In this document: positions 43,716 through 51,419 of the stretch, one piece after another | Layout: each line of letters starts with the position of its first letter | Position numbering within the stretch: position 1 is the first letter of the stretch | Assembly (NCBI GenBank): GCA_963702565.1 | Contig: CAVPDE010000023.1 | Span: forward strand, 124,001-188,000 | DNA length: 64,000 bases | Source of the DNA: CAVPDE01 sp963702565 | GTDB taxonomy: Bacteria > Desulfobacterota > DSM-4660 > Desulfatiglandales > HGW-15 | Reading direction: 5' to 3' | The notes under the pieces: generated by a model | What the model was told of the DNA's origin: nothing | What the model saw: only the letters and a program-made list of their open reading frames with translations | Databases searched by the model: none | Position numbers and translations under genes: made by a program

Positions 43716-44879
43716 TCATATCGTTCTGCCGGACTGGATCAGTGCCTCACCGTGTTTTTCCCGGATGCGATCCAGCGCGCCGATGACCTGAGTTTTCTTC
43801 TTCTCGCTCTGGGGGGCGAAGGCGAAAAGAGAGAGCTGGGCGCTGGGCGCTGAAAAATCCTTGAACCATATTTTCATGAATCTCACTCTCACGCGTCGCC
43901 GGCAGGCCTTGAGGAACGCCGCTTCAAGAGGCGCGTACAGCTCAAACTCCCAGAAACTGGGTTTAGGAATTTGCACCTGGCGAGTGACCTCTTCCTGATC
44001 CGTGTATCGGAAAGTGATTCCTGCTTTTCGAGGGAGCAGGCTCCGGGTTCGAAGCTGGTAGGAGCCCTTTTCAACCAGCCCATAGAGAACCCCGAGCAGT
44101 TTCTCGTCATCGTTCTCATCCTGGGGAAGGCTCACTTCTTCAGCCACCGTGGGCTCTGTGGAGGGAGGAAAGACGGGTGTGGGATCAATGCCGAGAGCCC
44201 TCTGGTGGATCACATAGGCCTGCTGGCCGAAAACAAGTTTCAGGCTACCCATGTCGAGGGCCACAATCTGGCGCACCAGAGTGATGTTCAGTTCTTCGAG
44301 GAGGATTCTTCTTCGCACAGGACCGATGCCGGGAAGGACGTTCACCTTGAGAGGGGCCATGAAGGAGGGCTCGCGGCCGTGGTCCACGTCAAGAACACCG
44401 TCTCGCTGGATGACACGGGAGGCAATGCTGGAGACCATTTTGTTGCTTGCCACTCCCACGGTTCCTGAAAGCCGGGCCTGTTCCTTGATCTCCCGCCGGA
44501 GGCGGTTTGCCGCATCTTTGGCTCTCCCCCAGAGACGATCGGTCCCTGTCACATCCAGATAGATGTGACCCGGCCGGGAAGGCTCCCAGAGCGGCGTATA
44601 GCGGGCCACGACACCGGCGAGGACCTGGCAAGCCTTTGCAGTGAGATCATAGTCCGGAGGAAGGATGGTCAGGCCGGGACAGAATTTTATGGCCTTAGCG
44701 AGGGGCATGCCTTTGAAGATGCCTTGCTGCCGTGCCTCGGCTGAAACGGAGACAAGGAGGGCCCGCTCGGAATGAGGGGGGGCCACGGCCACAGGCCGGT
44801 CCCTGAGCTCCGGCCGGACGACCCTCGCCACGGCGATCGGGAACGAAGGAATGTGAAGATGGATGATGTGACGATCCAA
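43716..44879 (-). CDS. imuB: ImuB-like inactive Y-family polymerase
   Basis: The protein of about 387 residues has the Y-family fold, including YLDVTGTDRLWG and VGVASNKMVSSIAS. The catalytic positions are missing: the first motif reads HLHIPSF instead of H-x-D-x-D-x-F, and the S-x-DE motif reads SRPGH. Loss of these acids plus the clamp-binding pentapeptide QLSLF near the C-terminus is what ImuB proteins show. ImuB recruits DnaE2 to the clamp. The TTG at 44879 has GGGAG 7 bases upstream; the open frame further upstream (to 45047) is repeat DNA and is excluded. No imuA gene is present. Confidence 0.85.
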   Translation of the reverse strand: MDRHIIHLHIPSFPIAVARVVRPELRDRPVAVAPPHSERALLVSVSAEARQQGIFKGMPLAKAIKFCPGLTILPPDYDLTAKACQVLAGVVARYTPLWEPSRPGHIYLDVTGTDRLWGRAKDAANRLRREIKEQARLSGTVGVASNKMVSSIASRVIQRDGVLDVDHGREPSFMAPLKVNVLPGIGPVRRRILLEELNITLVRQIVALDMGSLKLVFGQQAYVIHQRALGIDPTPVFPPSTEPTVAEEVSLPQDENDDEKLLGVLYGLVEKGSYQLRTRSLLPRKAGITFRYTDQEEVTRQVQIPKPSFWEFELYAPLEAAFLKACRRRVRVRFMKIWFKDFSAPSAQLSLFAFAPQSEKKKTQVIGALDRIREKHGEALIQSGRTI

Positions 44880-44907
44880 GGCATAGCTCCCAGCGAAAGG
44901 CACGCTG

Positions 44908-45043
44908 TGCGCGGTGCACGGGACACGGCGCACGGGACACGGCGCACGGGACACGGAAAAGACTTTTTTTGCCATTGTTTTTATGTTTTTTGACCGTGCA
45001 CCTTGTCCCGTGGCCCGTGTGCCGTTACTGTGCTTCGTGCACC
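44908..45043 (+). repeat. CACGGGACACGG repeat element, right copy (inverted)
   Basis: Tandem GCACGGGACACGGC units lead into an AT-rich core (GCCATTGTTTTTATGTTTTTTGA) that is the reverse complement of the left copy's core, then GTGCACCTTGTCCCG units. Further fragments occur at 45072-45105, 45536-45570, 55105-55120 and 57694-57720. Confidence 0.7.
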
Positions 45044-45457
45044 TCATTTGTTACCGCGGTTTTTTTCATTACCTTGCGCCGTGTGCTGTGGACCGCGCGC
45101 CGTTCTTGTTGCTCTTGCAGAAATCAGTTTTGTCAGCATCGCCGAAATACCGAGACATTCTTCGGTGATGCGATAAAATTGCTCTCGGGTCAAATATCCG
45201 ACCTCTTGAGCAATGATGGTCTGGGTAAGAACTTCTGCAGCGGAACCTTTTGCCGTGTAAAAAAACTTGATCGCTTGTCGGTCTGTGCCCAGTTCATCAC
45301 CTTCTGCAATGTTGCTCGGAATGGAAACTGTAGCCCGTCGGATCTGGTCCCGTAAGGCCCAATCTTTCCCAAACGGTCACTCTCCTGTGAGTTTGTGCAT
45401 AGACACCGCGAGATCTTTAGCCCGTTGCCAAACTTTGAGCTCCTGAAACTTCCCCAT
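45044..45457 (-). pseudogene. Four-helix-bundle (23S rRNA intervening sequence) protein, interrupted
   Basis: The frame starts MGKFQELKVWQRAKDLAVS after an AAGGAGG site and continues IRRATVSIPSNIAEGDELG, the S23/IVP four-helix-bundle family pattern. A TGA at 45377-45379 interrupts it at codon 27, after LTGE and before PFGKDWALRDQ, in a region where the family has no gap. The last 25 codons run into repeat DNA. It lies between lexA and imuB. Read-through or selenocysteine is possible but unsupported. Confidence 0.75.
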
Positions 45458-45568
45458 GGTTTTCCTCCTTCCATTGTTCCCTGCAGTTTCTACCAGTGAT
45501 GTTTTAAGCCAACTGTTGTCTTTGGTTTGATGCTTTTCCGTGTCTCGTGTGCCGTGCGCCGTGCACCG

Positions 45569-46174
45569 TTATTTATATTGCCTCATCACTCCGACGACTT
45601 TGCCCTGGATCTGGAGATCGCCCCGGTGAACGAGGATGGGCGCCATGCCGGCGTGGGCAGGACGGAGTTCCACACTGTCATCCCTCTGATAATACTTTTT
45701 GACCGTGGCTTCGTTGTTGATGAGGGCCACCACTGTCTCTCCGTTTTCAGCGGAAGGTTGCTTGCGCACGATGATGAAATCACCGTCCAGGATCCCGTCC
45801 TCTTGCATGGAATCCCCCTTGACCAGGAGAACAAAGTGATCTCCCTGCCCGACCATGGAGGGAGGGACTTCGATCGCGTCCACGGTTTCCACAGCCTCGA
45901 TGGGTTTTCCAGCAGCCACTCGTCCAAGGAGGGGAAACTCGAAACGCCTGGTTTCCACAGGGCTGATCACTTCGATGGATCGCTTCAGGTTTTTTCTGTC
46001 AGGAAGACGGACATAGCCTTTCCGTTCCAAGGTCTTGAGGTAGGTGGTGACCGTGTTGTAAGAATTAAAACCGAAGTGGGAGCAGATTTCTTCGAAACTC
46101 GGAGGTCTGCTCCAGTCGCGGATGTATTCGGATACAAATCCCAGAAATTCTTTCTGTTTTTCCGTCAGCTTCAT
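45569..46174 (-). CDS. lexA: LexA repressor
   Basis: The 201-residue protein has an N-terminal winged helix (SFEEICSHFGFNSYNTVTTYLKTLE, read in parts), the Ala-Gly cleavage site in RVAAGKP, the catalytic Ser in KGDSM and Lys in ATVKKYY. It represses SOS genes until RecA-stimulated self-cleavage. A palindromic operator lies at 46198-46234 upstream. It is the first gene of the lexA-imuB-dnaE2 set. Confidence 0.95.
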   Translation of the reverse strand: MKLTEKQKEFLGFVSEYIRDWSRPPSFEEICSHFGFNSYNTVTTYLKTLERKGYVRLPDRKNLKRSIEVISPVETRRFEFPLLGRVAAGKPIEAVETVDAIEVPPSMVGQGDHFVLLVKGDSMQEDGILDGDFIIVRKQPSAENGETVVALINNEATVKKYYQRDDSVELRPAHAGMAPILVHRGDLQIQGKVVGVMRQYK

Positions 46175-46197
46175 TTTCTCCCTCCATGGCGATCAGG

Positions 46198-46234
46198 AAA
46201 ACTTACAGTTTTAATGAAATATACTGTAAGTTTT
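46198..46234 (-). promoter_or_regulatory. Palindromic LexA operator candidate
   Basis: AAAACTTACAGT (46198-46209) and ACTGTAAGTTTT (46223-46234) form a perfect 12-base inverted repeat with a 13-base spacer, 24 bases before the lexA ATG. AGTTTTAATGAAA occurs twice in direct orientation across it (from 46207 and 46229). The half-site differs from the E. coli CTGT-N8-ACAG box, consistent with lineage-specific LexA recognition. Confidence 0.65.
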
Positions 46235-46329
46235 AATGAAAGTCAATATGAAACTATGATTATGTAAAGGAGGGCAGAAACCTGTTGGGGAAGTTCAAGG
46301 AAAGCGGATGTCCTCGAACCCCTCCTTGG

Positions 46330-46560
46330 CTATCGGACGGAATCCTTGCGAGAGAAGCTTCTTAACGCCACCAACTTCAATTCCCTGCGATGCTCGTCGA
46401 TCCGGTCTTGTCTGTCGATGGCCTCTGCCAGAACCTTGTTGGCCAGTGACATGAGAATTGCCGCTTCGACCCTGTCAGTGATTTTGGTCCATTCGTCTTT
46501 TGGCGCTTTCTTATCCGAAACACAAAAGTCATTTCCTTTACCAAGGGTGTTGAAGTTCAT
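46330..46560 (-). CDS. Small hypothetical protein
   Basis: This 76-residue charged protein has an AILMSLANKVLAEAIDRQDR helix-like segment. GAGAGG lies 4 bases before the ATG. No family recognised. It lies between lexA and a receiver protein on the same strand. Confidence 0.5.
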   Translation of the reverse strand: MNFNTLGKGNDFCVSDKKAPKDEWTKITDRVEAAILMSLANKVLAEAIDRQDRIDEHRRELKLVALRSFSRKDSVR

Positions 46561-46599
46561 TGTTCCTCTCTTTCATGGTGTCGATATGGAGATTCAGTT

Positions 46600-47079
46600 T
46601 TAATTGCCTTTGCAGGGGTTAGGCGACAAGACCTCCCTGCCGAGGCATGAGTCGACTGTCCGGTAGAGTTCGGTCAAGCTGAAAGGTTTGGGCAAAAATC
46701 CGTTTGCTTCTCCAAAGACGAGTCGCAGGGTGGACGGGGGAAGCACGGAACCGGTCATAATGATGACCTTTGTGTTCGAGCCTATTCCCTTTGTCCTTCT
46801 GAGCACGGTGATTCCATCAACCACGGGCATATTGAGATCAGTGATGACGAGATCAAAAGGCTTTTGATGAAGCGCATCGAGAGCGTTCTGTCCCCCAAGA
46901 GCCGTGGTTACGTGATGACTCGAATCCTCCAGCACAACAGATAGAGCGCTGAGGATATTCGGGTCATCATCCACAAGAAGTATTTCAAAAACCGGTCGTT
47001 CTGAAGGAGTTGCGGTAGAGACGGTCTCTATACGTCCGTGTCCCCTGAAGTTCTGATACTCAGATCGAGGAATCGTCAT
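46600..47079 (-). CDS. Stand-alone receiver-domain protein with sigma54 promoter
   Basis: The protein of about 159 residues is a single receiver domain: VDDD near residue 36, phospho-acceptor Asp in LVITDLNMP and Lys in LPKPFSL. It has no output domain, like CheY-type regulators, but carries an N-terminal extension of about 30 residues. The frame opens with a TTG at 47139; the ATG at 47079 has AGGGAG 9 bases upstream and is chosen. A sigma54 promoter lies at 47157-47174. It is probably a target of the NtrC-type activator encoded just upstream. Confidence 0.8.
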   Translation of the reverse strand: MTIPRSEYQNFRGHGRIETVSTATPSERPVFEILLVDDDPNILSALSVVLEDSSHHVTTALGGQNALDALHQKPFDLVITDLNMPVVDGITVLRRTKGIGSNTKVIIMTGSVLPPSTLRLVFGEANGFLPKPFSLTELYRTVDSCLGREVLSPNPCKGN

Positions 47080-47156
47080 GTCCTGGCTCCCTGTTTCAGA
47101 TAGACTCCATTTGAGCAATGGGCCTAATTCTCGAACCAAAAGATCACCCCTTGGTA

Positions 47157-47174
47157 AAGCAAGGAGAGTGCCAG
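47157..47174 (-). promoter_or_regulatory. Sigma54 (-24/-12) promoter
   Basis: On the minus strand TGGCACTCTCCTTGC matches TGGCAC-N5-TTGC, with GG and GC exactly 10 bases apart. It is about 80 bases before the ATG of the receiver protein. An upstream palindrome at 47259-47274 is in the usual activator-site position. Confidence 0.8.
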
Positions 47175-47258
47175 AAACGTCGTCTTGTTAGCTCGCTGAT
47201 ATTGTTGAACTTAAAATGCCGATGGCAAAGAGGAGTATAGGATGGTGTAGGTTTATTC

Positions 47259-47274
47259 CTGCATTAAAATGCAG
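47259..47274 (+). promoter_or_regulatory. Palindrome, possible upstream activator site
   Basis: CTGCAT-TAAA-ATGCAG, about 100 bases upstream of the sigma54 promoter. Binding by the neighbouring NtrC-type regulator is inferred from position only. Confidence 0.4.
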
Positions 47275-47383
47275 CGATCGAGGGAATAGGTCTTTCAACT
47301 GCCCTAGGATTCAATATTTTTCTGATGAAGGTTTTTTCCTGCGAGAGTTCGTAGGGGATTCCGGCTGATAGAGAAGAATGCTC

Positions 47384-48745
47384 TTACTTAGATGGACCTC
47401 TGAATTTTTCAGGGTCTAAGTCGTGCTTTTTCAGGAGTTCATAGAGGTCAGCTCTGTATTTTCCTGCCAGCTTTGCCGCCTGGGAGACGTTTCCCTCCGT
47501 GATTTCTAACAGGTGAATCAGGTATTGTTTTTCGAACCCCGTCTTCGCGTCTTTGAATGCCATAGGACCGGTCGGGTTCGTTGTCTTACCTTGAAGCACA
47601 AGGTCTTCAGAGATGACTTTCTTGTCCGTCATGGCCACGGAACTTTCCACGCAGTTCTCCAGTTCACGGACATTGCCGGGCCAATCGTAGGCCATCAGTT
47701 TCTGGAAGGCCCCTTGTGAGAAACCGATGGCTTTCTTTTTCATCTTATCCGCATATTTTTTGAAGAAGTGCCTGGCGAGCAGCGGGATGTCTTCCTTTCT
47801 TTCTCTCAATGGAGGCACCTTGATGTGTATGACATGGATTCGGTAGAAAAGATCTTCACGAAAACGGCCCTGCTTCACCTCTTCTTCCAGGTCCTTGTTG
47901 GAGGCTGCGATAATGCGGGTATCTACTTTTGCTGTTCGGTTGCTGCCTAGCGGGTAGAATACCAGTTCACTGAGAACCCGAAGCAGCTTGGCCTGCATGG
48001 TGGGCGGCATTTCCGATATCTCATCCAGGAAGAAAGTGCCCCCATCCGCTTGTGCCAGCAGACCTCTGCGCGATTGCGTGGCGCCGGTGAAAGCACCTTT
48101 TTCGTAGCCGAACAACTCGCTTTCCAGGAGAGTTTCGGGAATTGCAGAGCAGTTGATCGCCACAAAAGGCCCGTTTTTTCGAGAACTCGCCAGGTGCAAG
48201 GACTTGGCCACCAATTCCTTCCCGGTCCCGCTCTCGCCGCTGATGTACACAAAAGAGTCGACCTGGGCCGCCTGTGTGACTTGTTCTAGCAGTCTACTGA
48301 TCGCCTCGCTCTTCCCGATGATGTTCTCGAAGCCGTAGCGTTCCTCAACCAGGGTCCTAAGCCGCCTGACTTCCTTGGACAGGCCGCTCTTTTCCGAGCA
48401 ATTCCTGATTTGCAGAAGAAGTTCGTCATAGTCAAAGGGCTTGGCGATGTATCCGTAGGCGCCCTTTTTCATTGCCTCCACAGCGCCCTTGATGGTGCCA
48501 TAGGCTGTGAGGATGATCACAGGCATTTCCGAATTGAGCTGAAAGAGGTCCGTCATCAGGGCAATGCCGTTCTTGTCTGCGAGCTTGTAGTCCAGAAGAG
48601 CGATGTCAAACGTCTCAGATCGCGCGAGTGCTAAGGCAGCCTCGGCGCTCGACGCTGTTTTTACACTGTACCCCTCCACCTCCAGCCTCATCTTGATGAG
48701 CTTGAGGATGTTTTCATCGTCATCGACAACCAACACGTTTAACAT
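47384..48745 (-). CDS. glrR: Sigma54-dependent response regulator, GlrR-like
   Basis: The 453-residue NtrC-family activator has a receiver domain (VVDDDEN, Asp in LLDYKLA, KPFDY), an AAA+ domain with Walker A GESGTGKE, the sigma54-contacting GAFTGA loop, and a C-terminal Fis-type helix-turn-helix. The kinase and lipoprotein genes upstream give the GlrK-QseG-GlrR gene order. It activates sigma54 promoters once phosphorylated. The nearest one is at 47157-47174. Confidence 0.9.
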   Translation of the reverse strand: MLNVLVVDDDENILKLIKMRLEVEGYSVKTASSAEAALALARSETFDIALLDYKLADKNGIALMTDLFQLNSEMPVIILTAYGTIKGAVEAMKKGAYGYIAKPFDYDELLLQIRNCSEKSGLSKEVRRLRTLVEERYGFENIIGKSEAISRLLEQVTQAAQVDSFVYISGESGTGKELVAKSLHLASSRKNGPFVAINCSAIPETLLESELFGYEKGAFTGATQSRRGLLAQADGGTFFLDEISEMPPTMQAKLLRVLSELVFYPLGSNRTAKVDTRIIAASNKDLEEEVKQGRFREDLFYRIHVIHIKVPPLRERKEDIPLLARHFFKKYADKMKKKAIGFSQGAFQKLMAYDWPGNVRELENCVESSVAMTDKKVISEDLVLQGKTTNPTGPMAFKDAKTGFEKQYLIHLLEITEGNVSQAAKLAGKYRADLYELLKKHDLDPEKFRGPSK

Positions 48746-48774
48746 CAGCTGCAGCTCCTGCCTGTCCTACTGTA

Positions 48775-49470
48775 CTAAGGCACATTGCCCCGTTTCTTTT
48801 GCTCGATGGTCAGGTCAATATTCTTGAATTTAGCCAGTTGCGATTCCAACTCAATCACACGGTTCTGCAGTTGGTTGACCGTTTCCAGGTATTCAATAAT
48901 CTCCTTTTTTCTATCTTCAAGTTCCTCCTGGAGTTGTCTCAGTTTTTTATCCGGGTCTTGCGTGGTCTCTCTTTTCCTGTCTTTAGATTCTTCCTGCAGT
49001 TGTCTTACCATTTTTCCCCGCGATTCGGATGTCTGCTCCAGTAACTTCACCTTTTTTTGAAGTTCAAGGCTCTCCTTTTCATTGTCGATTATACTGGTAA
49101 GCGCGAGTAGCCAGGCTTCCGCCTCCTGTTTTCTGCTACTGTCAGGGTACTGGGTTACAAGCCTCTCAAAAAAAACTCTAGACTTTTCATAGTCAGCGGT
49201 TGGGTTTTTGGGGAGACTGTAGAAAAACCCCATTTGGAACAATGCTTCATCCCCCAGCGTCTTGGGAAACGATTCCAGCACTCTCATGGTTTTTGCCTCA
49301 GATTCGGAATACTGACCGGTGCGCATCAACTGCTTCGCCTCTCTCAGATCCTGCTCGCCTTGCCACTGGTTCAACAAGTGGACACATCCGCAAAGCCCCA
49401 AAACGATGCTCAAGCAACCGGTAATGCGAAGGAGAATTTGCTTCCCTTTCCCAGAGTGCTCCTGACCCAT
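48775..49470 (-). CDS. QseG-like lipoprotein with coiled coil
   Basis: The 231-residue protein has a signal peptide with lipobox LCGC (Cys near residue 29), a tetratricopeptide-like helical region and a long coiled coil (about 130-215). Its place between a GlrK-like kinase and a GlrR-like regulator matches QseG, an outer-membrane lipoprotein that modulates the kinase. GGAGGG lies 5 bases before the ATG, and it overlaps the kinase gene by 61 bases. Confidence 0.75.
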   Translation of the reverse strand: MGQEHSGKGKQILLRITGCLSIVLGLCGCVHLLNQWQGEQDLREAKQLMRTGQYSESEAKTMRVLESFPKTLGDEALFQMGFFYSLPKNPTADYEKSRVFFERLVTQYPDSSRKQEAEAWLLALTSIIDNEKESLELQKKVKLLEQTSESRGKMVRQLQEESKDRKRETTQDPDKKLRQLQEELEDRKKEIIEYLETVNQLQNRVIELESQLAKFKNIDLTIEQKKRGNVP

Positions 49471-50864
49471 ATCTTCCCTCCATGATCGGCTATGATATGC
49501 TTGACGATTGAAAGACCAAGTCCGGTCCCGATGGTCGTTTCTCTGCCCATTTCTATTCTCTTGAATCTCTCGAAAATCTCGGCAAGATGCTCTTTAGGAA
49601 TCCCTGAGCCTGTGTCTGCAATGGAGACCTGAACGAAGTCCCCCTCGTCCTTTCTTGGAGAGAGAGACACGACGACCTTCCCGCCAGGGGGAGTAAACTT
49701 CAAGGCATTCCCAAGCAGATTTTCAACGACTTGCATGACCCTGTCCCCGTCCATCCTCACCAACGGCATCTCAGGAAAAGGCAGCAACTCCAACTCTATC
49801 TTCTTCCGCTGGGCCAGATGAGCCAGTTTCAAAACAGTCTTCTGAACGATCGGGGGCAGCTCGCCCTCCGAAAAACGATAATCCATCATCCCCGCTTCCA
49901 TCCGGGAAATATCCAGGATTCGATTGACCGCACCGATGAGCCTATCACACTCGTCATGGATAATCCCCAGCAGTTCGTTTTGACGTTCAGGCGAGCCGTG
50001 AAAGGCTCCTTCCAACAGCATGCTCGACGCCGCCTTAATGGAGGTCAGAGGAGTTCGAAGCTCGTGAGAGACGTGGCTGATAAAATCCAACTTCATGTTG
50101 TCCAGATGCTCGAGCCTTTCACTCATGAAGTTGAAATCCTCTGCAAGTTGCTTGATCTCGGGAGGTGACTGTACATCTGAGATCTTCTGGAATTTACCGG
50201 TGGCAATCTCCTTTGTTTTATGCCCTAAAAGGGCGATGGGTTTGCCGATGCTCCTTGTGATGTAGAACGAAATAAGGATGCCTAAGCCGATCGTCAAAGC
50301 GGCGGTGACAATGGTGACCCTGATGGTCCGATGGCTGATCCTGCCTGAGAGATCAACCTGTTCGTCTCTCTTCAGTCTCACATTCTGAATAAGGCTCCTC
50401 AAGTCCATATCGATTCGGCCAAGGAGCGCCTCTCTTTCCTCGATATATTCTTTACGCGGAGGGGGGTTGTTTGGGGTGAGCAGAGTGGACTCCTTTTCAA
50501 ACAACCCGACATAGGTATTGTACCGGGCAGTGATATCGGCGACCCGCTGCTTTTCCGCAGCTGAATCTGCAAGGGTTGCGATCTTCTCCATGGTCTCTGT
50601 GAAAAGAGCCTTCTTGCTGTAGAATTCCTTATGGAAGTCCCGATCACTGGAGATCAAATACTTCATCTCAAAGCCGGCCTGGGAAAAGAGGGATTCGAGA
50701 AGTTGCTCCCCCATGTTGATGGTGGCTCCGTATACCCTGGCAACTCTGTAGTTGATTTCGGTGAGTTGATTGACCTTCAGGGTTACGTATATGCCCATGA
50801 ACACGACCATCAGCATGATCAGCGCGTATCCGAAAGCCATTCTCTTAAAAATGGTAAATTTCAT
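49410..50864 (-). CDS. glrK: Membrane sensor histidine kinase, GlrK-like
   Basis: The protein of about 484 residues has two transmembrane segments (about 10-30 and 185-205), a helical periplasmic domain, HAMP linker, H-box SHVSHELRTPLTSIKA and ATPase motifs NLLGNALKFTP and GTGLGLSIV. AGAGG lies about 12 bases before the chosen ATG; an in-frame ATG at 50876 is too close to it. It phosphorylates the GlrR-like regulator. A leader hairpin with T-tract lies upstream. Confidence 0.85.
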   Translation of the reverse strand: MKFTIFKRMAFGYALIMLMVVFMGIYVTLKVNQLTEINYRVARVYGATINMGEQLLESLFSQAGFEMKYLISSDRDFHKEFYSKKALFTETMEKIATLADSAAEKQRVADITARYNTYVGLFEKESTLLTPNNPPPRKEYIEEREALLGRIDMDLRSLIQNVRLKRDEQVDLSGRISHRTIRVTIVTAALTIGLGILISFYITRSIGKPIALLGHKTKEIATGKFQKISDVQSPPEIKQLAEDFNFMSERLEHLDNMKLDFISHVSHELRTPLTSIKAASSMLLEGAFHGSPERQNELLGIIHDECDRLIGAVNRILDISRMEAGMMDYRFSEGELPPIVQKTVLKLAHLAQRKKIELELLPFPEMPLVRMDGDRVMQVVENLLGNALKFTPPGGKVVVSLSPRKDEGDFVQVSIADTGSGIPKEHLAEIFERFKRIEMGRETTIGTGLGLSIVKHIIADHGGKIWVRSTLGKGSKFSFALPVA

Positions 50865-50922
50865 CGTTACAGGCATCCTCTTTTGTTGCCCTGTGAAATC
50901 TTGCCTGTGAAATCTTGCCTTG

Positions 50923-50943
50923 AAAAACGCTCCCCCAAGCGTT
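50923..50943 (-). terminator. Small terminator-like hairpin in the glrK leader
   Basis: On the minus strand AACGCT and AGCGTT flank TGGGGG and are followed by a short T-run. It stands about 60 bases before glrK. A direct repeat of GGCAAGATTTCACA lies between the two. It could be an attenuator or the end of an unannotated transcript. Confidence 0.4.
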
Positions 50944-51419
50944 ACAAGAACTACCTCTTCAACAAAACTATAACCTAGCCTTGAATCGCGAAAAGGTCAA
51001 ATCCGCAGGGAAGGAATGATGAGGTTTCCAGGGATTCACATGCCAAACCCAAACCGCAACGATCCGACAGGGCGAACTTCCAGCGCCCCTCTTTTCGCAG
51101 GCGGCTTGGGATTTCTCGTGCGGAGCGGCTGACAGGGTCCGCAATTCTCGGGGCCGGGTTGATTCTGGCAGGGCAGCTCATGCTCTCGATCCCAAGGAGA
51201 AGGAAACCGTCATAACACTTTTCCCTTTACATTTCGGAACCATAGCTCCATTATGACCACCGCACAGGACCTTGTCCTTTGCAGCACCTGTCGTCAACCT
51301 TCTATGGCGCGAGTCTTTTCCATGCGATATGAGCGTATCCTCCCATGGCACTTCCCTGCGAGCCAGCCTTTTTATTGCCAGCGCAAGATTCCCATCATTC
51401 CTATGCGGAGGAATAAGCT
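50944..51419 (+). other. Gene-free stretch upstream of the FrhB-ior operon
   Basis: No supported gene. Short open frames on both strands are unconvincing. A TGGCAC/TGC pattern at 51346 has the wrong spacing for sigma54. A good GGAGG site before 51420 belongs to the next gene. Confidence 0.4.

Noticed and set aside
44880..45047. Longer N-terminus for the ImuB-like protein
   Set aside because: The extra 56 codons are repeat DNA, and a TTG with a good ribosome-binding site gives the normal family start.
45377..45379. Selenocysteine at the in-frame TGA of the four-helix-bundle gene
   Set aside because: The family has no conserved cysteine at this position and no SECIS-like stem is evident just downstream; a nonsense mutation is simpler.
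50975..51181. 68-codon open frame upstream of the GlrK-like gene
   Set aside because: Low-complexity composition, no ribosome-binding site and no recognised family.
51346..51360. Sigma54-like promoter upstream of the FrhB-ior operon
   Set aside because: TGGCAC and TGC are present but GG and GC are 9 bases apart instead of 10, and the -12 half lacks the usual TTGC.
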